NCBI GenBank assembly: GCA_947628635.1 | Contig: CANRAX010000045.1 | Location: 1-9,864 of the forward strand | Direction of reading: 5' to 3' | DNA length: 9,864 nucleotides | DNA from: an uncultured Bacilli bacterium | GTDB taxonomy: Bacteria > Bacillota_I > Bacilli_A > RF39 > UBA660 | Shown: piece by piece, positions 6,921 through 9,864 of the stretch | Layout of the letters: every line of letters begins with the position of its first letter | How positions within the stretch are numbered: position 1 is the stretch's first letter | Made by a program: the position numbers and the translations under genes | The notes under the pieces: model-generated | Databases searched by the model: none | What the model was told of the DNA's origin: nothing | The model's input: only the letters and a program-made list of their open reading frames with translations

Positions 6921-8285
6921 ATGGGTAAGTTTATTAAGAAATATTGGTGGGTTGGAATAGTCTTTTTATCTTCATTTATTTGTTTATATTTATTAGGTTT
7001 TTCCCATAATTATGGAGATCCTATTAATAATTATGCTTTCAGTTATGCTATAACAAGAGGAGAAGTTCCTTATTTAGATTTTAATATTATTTCTACTCCT
7101 TTGTATGCTTTTGTTATGACACCCTTTTTATTTTTAGCTAATAATTATATAACTTTTTTATTGGAACAATCTTTATTAGTCACAATTGCTTTTGTTCTTT
7201 TATATAAATTATTTGGTCTTAAAAGTTTACTTTTACTTTTTCCAACAGTAATAACAAGATATGCTAATATAATTGGTACTTATAATTTTATGTGCTTTTT
7301 GATAATGATATTAATTATTTATATGGAACAAAAACATAAAAATAAAGACTATCTTATTGGTGCTTTAATAGCCTTAGCAATTTTTTCGAAACAAACAGTA
7401 GGTATTTTTTTTATAATCCCAAGTATCATTTTTTATCATAAAGATTTAAAAAAGTTGCAAAAAAGATTTATTGGCTTTCTAATACCTTGCTTTATCTTTT
7501 TAATTTATTTTCTTATTAATAAATGCTTAGGAGAATTTTTAGATATTTGCTTATTTGGGCTTTTTGACTTTTTTAATAATAATGGCATAGGTTCTAAAAG
7601 TGTTTATTTAAAATATTTTATTTTATCTTTAGTAGCTGTTTTTTTAATAGGCTTTATGCTTTTTAAACATAAAAAAGATATTAATTTATATTATTTAATA
7701 TGGGGCTTTTTCTTTGCCTTCCCTTTATTTGATAGTGCTCACTTTGCAATGTTTTTTAATTGCTTAGTAATAGCTTTTATGCCTTATATAAAAATAAGTG
7801 ATAAAATAATAAAAAGATTTAGTATTATTTTCTTTATAATTAGTAGTGTTATTTTATATCATGCTTACTCTTCGATAGGATTAGATTTAGTTTTTACTAA
7901 AAAGTTAAAACATTTTGAATATTTTATTCACGATAAAAAAGAGTATGAGCTTACTCTAGGAATGGATAATTTTATAGATAAATATAAAGATAATAAAATG
8001 GTTATTTTAGGTTATTTTGCAATTAAATATAAAATCTATAATAATTTAGATATTACTTCTTTTGATATTTTAAATCAAGGCAATTATGGTTATAATGGAA
8101 GTAATAAGATGATTGATAAAATAAAAAAAATGCATAATTGTTATTTCATTGTTTCTTTGAAAGATCTTAATAATGATTTTAAAATGTTTCAATTTGATAA
8201 AAAAATAGCTAATTATGTTATTGATAATTATAAAAAAATTGATGAAAGTAAAAAATATAATTTAGCTGTTTACTACAAAGATTAG
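6921..8285 (+). CDS. GT-C glycosyltransferase-like membrane protein, copy 2 (DP variant)
   Basis: A 454-residue paralogue of the preceding gene with the same layout: multi-helix part to about residue 320, then a lysine-rich outer domain. Shared landmarks are NYAFSYAI (37-44), EVPYLDFN (48-55), SKQTVG (156-161), GLFDF (213-217), PLFDSAH (268-274) and ILNQGNYGYNG (383-393). In loop 1 the acidic pair of copy 1 is replaced by D33-P34: the aspartate stays and the glutamate is lost. That may alter substrate or activity. AGGAGG (6910-6915), formed by the last codons of copy 1, lies 5 bases before ATG 6921. The genes are one base apart, so translation is coupled. The gene is intact, with no frameshift. 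Confidence 0.8.
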   Translation: MGKFIKKYWWVGIVFLSSFICLYLLGFSHNYGDPINNYAFSYAITRGEVPYLDFNIISTPLYAFVMTPFLFLANNYITFLLEQSLLVTIAFVLLYKLFGLKSLLLLFPTVITRYANIIGTYNFMCFLIMILIIYMEQKHKNKDYLIGALIALAIFSKQTVGIFFIIPSIIFYHKDLKKLQKRFIGFLIPCFIFLIYFLINKCLGEFLDICLFGLFDFFNNNGIGSKSVYLKYFILSLVAVFLIGFMLFKHKKDINLYYLIWGFFFAFPLFDSAHFAMFFNCLVIAFMPYIKISDKIIKRFSIIFFIISSVILYHAYSSIGLDLVFTKKLKHFEYFIHDKKEYELTLGMDNFIDKYKDNKMVILGYFAIKYKIYNNLDITSFDILNQGNYGYNGSNKMIDKIKKMHNCYFIVSLKDLNNDFKMFQFDKKIANYVIDNYKKIDESKKYNLAVYYKD

Positions 8286-8290
8286 TTAAA

Positions 8291-8308
8291 ATAGGAGTAG
8301 ATATCATG
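8291..8308 (+). repeat. Duplicated translation-start block, unit B (before copy 3)
   Basis: ATAGGAGTAGATATCATG is nearly identical to the block before copy 1. Here it lies entirely between genes, and its TAG is not used as a stop. This suggests copy 3 inherited its start region from a duplication of the divIB/copy 1 junction. Confidence 0.55.
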
Positions 8309-9646
8309 ATGATAAAGGTAAAAAAAGTTTTTCCTTACATAGGATTATTTTTGTTTTTTATATTAGCCTTACAATTTTTTTATCAATATTATGCTTTAGA
8401 TACTTATTCAAATTATGGCTTTTCTTATGGAATAATTAAAGGAGAAATACCCTATAATGATTTTAATTTAGTTGTTCCTTTAGTTGGACCTTTTATATAT
8501 GCAACTTTACTTTTTATAAATCACTCTACTTTTACTTTCTTTTTAGAACAAGCTATTATATTAACTATAATGAGTTATTTTATTTTTAAAACTTTAGGTC
8601 GTAATAAAGCATATTTATTTTTAATTTGCTTACTCATGCCTCCACTTGTAAGTGCTATTTATCCAGGGTATAACTTTTTACTAATACTTTTTTTCATTTT
8701 ACTACTTTATTTAGAAACAAATAATAAATCAGATAAACTTATTGGCTTATTATTAGGAATAATTATTTTAACGAAACAAAGTGTAGGGTTCTTTTTATTA
8801 ATACCAAGTGTTATTTATTTTTTTAAGAAAAGAAATAAATTAATAATAAGACTTAAATACTTTTTAATACCACTTGTTATCTTTTTTCTTTACTTAGTTT
8901 TTACAAAATCCTTATTTAATTTTTTTAATATGACTATCTTAGGAATGATAGATTTTTCAAAGAAAAATACTAATATTGATTATCCATATTTAATAATTAT
9001 ATTAAGTCTTTTAATAATAAATGTTATAAAAATAATTAAGACAAAAGATATAACCTATACTTATTTATTAATGACTAGTAGTTTGTTAATTCCTATAATT
9101 GATAGATATCATTGCAGTTTATATATAATTTTATTTATATATGTATTATTGTTAAATAAAAAAAGTGATTTTAAATATAAAATAACCACTTTAAATTTCT
9201 TAATTATAATTAGTTTTGTAAGTATAGGAACTTTATTTGTAACTATACTATATCCTAAAAATGTAGAATTCCATCATTATCATAATTTTCCTTTTATACC
9301 ATTAACAACTAATTATAAAGAAAAAATTGATGAACTTAATGAATTTACTAAGAATAAAGAAATTATTTATTTAATCTTTAGTAATGAAATAAATATTATG
9401 TTACCATGTATGAATGAAGAGAAAATTAATTATTATACTTTACTTAATAATGGAAATCATGGTTATAAAGGAACACAAATGCTTCTTAAAAGATTGCAGA
9501 AAGAAAAAGATAAATATATAGTTATGGATAACGTTACAAAGCGAGATAAATTTAGTCAAAGTATGTTTGAGTTAGCTGATTATGTAAAACAAAATTACCG
9601 CAAAATTAAAAGTATAGGAATTTTTGATATTTATTATAAAAAATAA
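8306..9646 (+). CDS. GT-C glycosyltransferase-like membrane protein, copy 3 (DT variant)
   Basis: A 446-residue paralogue. Loop 1 reads ALDTYSNYGFSYGI (30-43), with D32-T33 in place of the DE pair, then EIPYNDFN (47-54). Also present are TKQSVG (156-161), GMIDF (213-217), PIIDRYH (263-269) and LLNNGNHGYKG (379-389), so the family core is complete. The outer domain starts near residue 317 and includes a histidine cluster, EFHHYHNF (321-328), not seen in the other copies. AGGAG lies 7 bases before ATG 8306; a second ATG follows at 8309. Its upstream 18 bases nearly copy those before copy 1 (16 of 18 identical). The gap from copy 2 is 20 bases without a terminator. Confidence 0.8.
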   Translation: MMIKVKKVFPYIGLFLFFILALQFFYQYYALDTYSNYGFSYGIIKGEIPYNDFNLVVPLVGPFIYATLLFINHSTFTFFLEQAIILTIMSYFIFKTLGRNKAYLFLICLLMPPLVSAIYPGYNFLLILFFILLLYLETNNKSDKLIGLLLGIIILTKQSVGFFLLIPSVIYFFKKRNKLIIRLKYFLIPLVIFFLYLVFTKSLFNFFNMTILGMIDFSKKNTNIDYPYLIIILSLLIINVIKIIKTKDITYTYLLMTSSLLIPIIDRYHCSLYIILFIYVLLLNKKSDFKYKITTLNFLIIISFVSIGTLFVTILYPKNVEFHHYHNFPFIPLTTNYKEKIDELNEFTKNKEIIYLIFSNEINIMLPCMNEEKINYYTLLNNGNHGYKGTQMLLKRLQKEKDKYIVMDNVTKRDKFSQSMFELADYVKQNYRKIKSIGIFDIYYKK

Positions 9647-9667
9647 AAAGAAAGGAATGTTTAAAAG

Positions 9668-9864
9668 ATGAAAAAAATTATAAAATATTTACTACTATTT
9701 ATAATAATATTAATATTTTTAAATATTATTCCTTTTGATTTAGATGAAATATGGAACTATGGCTTTGCTCATAGTATTTATCAAGGACTAATACCATATA
9801 AAGATTTTAATATGGTTGTAACACCATTCTTTCCATTTTTTCTCTCATTATTTTTGTTTATATT
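9668..9864 (+). CDS. GT-C glycosyltransferase-like membrane protein, copy 4 (N-terminal part)
   Basis: Only the first 65 codons are in the window; the frame is open to the edge. The product begins with a basic tip and one long helix, followed by DLDEIWNYGFAHSI (24-37) and GLIPYKDFNMV (40-50). These match copy 1 most closely, including D26-E27, so it is a DE-type member. GAAAGGA (9650-9656) lies 11 bases before ATG 9668, a rather long spacing. The gap from copy 3 is 21 bases. It shows that the array continues beyond the window. Confidence 0.8.
   Translation, partial: MKKIIKYLLLFIIILIFLNIIPFDLDEIWNYGFAHSIYQGLIPYKDFNMVVTPFFPFFLSLFLFI

Noticed and set aside
1..9864. tRNA, rRNA, CRISPR array, insertion sequence or riboswitch
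   Set aside because: I saw no cloverleaf, regular spaced repeats, transposase, or structured leader; the gaps between genes are too short for most of these.

Overview
The window is very AT-rich DNA with canonical Shine-Dalgarno (SD) sites, sigma-A-type promoters and Firmicutes-style cell-wall genes. It probably comes from a low-GC, Bacilli-like (Erysipelotrichia/RF39/Mollicutes-related) bacterium that keeps a peptidoglycan wall. TGA serves as a normal stop: it ends murG, and it ends the 111-codon gene inside a terminator stem. Translation table 11 is therefore assumed. No stretch over 300 bases lacks a gene.

Left edge (1-482, +): the 3' end of a phage tail-fibre-like protein gene, noticeably richer in G+C than the rest by eye. 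A compact bidirectional hairpin (about 544-557) separates it from a convergent minus-strand operon (2762 down to 555). That operon runs tmcAL (tRNA-Met cytidine acetate ligase), gmk (guanylate kinase), then an unrecognised two-helix membrane protein. The tmcAL promoter and SD site place its start at an AUA codon rather than at the upstream ATG, which lies inside the promoter.

Middle (2847-5582, +): a divergently transcribed cell-wall and division operon, murG, murB and divIB/ftsQ, fired from an extended -10 promoter just ahead of murG. MurB makes UDP-MurNAc, MurG makes lipid II, and DivIB is a septal scaffold, so the three act in the same process.

Right (5588-9864, +): without a visible terminator, the same operon runs into at least four tandem paralogous genes. 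The fourth is cut by the window edge. Each complete one encodes a polytopic membrane protein of 443-454 residues with GT-C glycosyltransferase-like features: an acidic motif in the first outer loop, a PY-x-DFN block, a TK-x-x-VG helix, an intramembrane D-x-x-H, and a C-terminal extracytoplasmic domain with a GN-x-GY-x-G motif. Copies 1 and 4 keep a DE pair in the first loop. Copies 2 and 3 keep only the D. The array is the main candidate for an undescribed system: a locally expanded family of probable lipid-linked-sugar transferases tied to the wall operon. The AUA start of tmcAL is the main regulatory oddity, because its product protects AUG/AUA discrimination.
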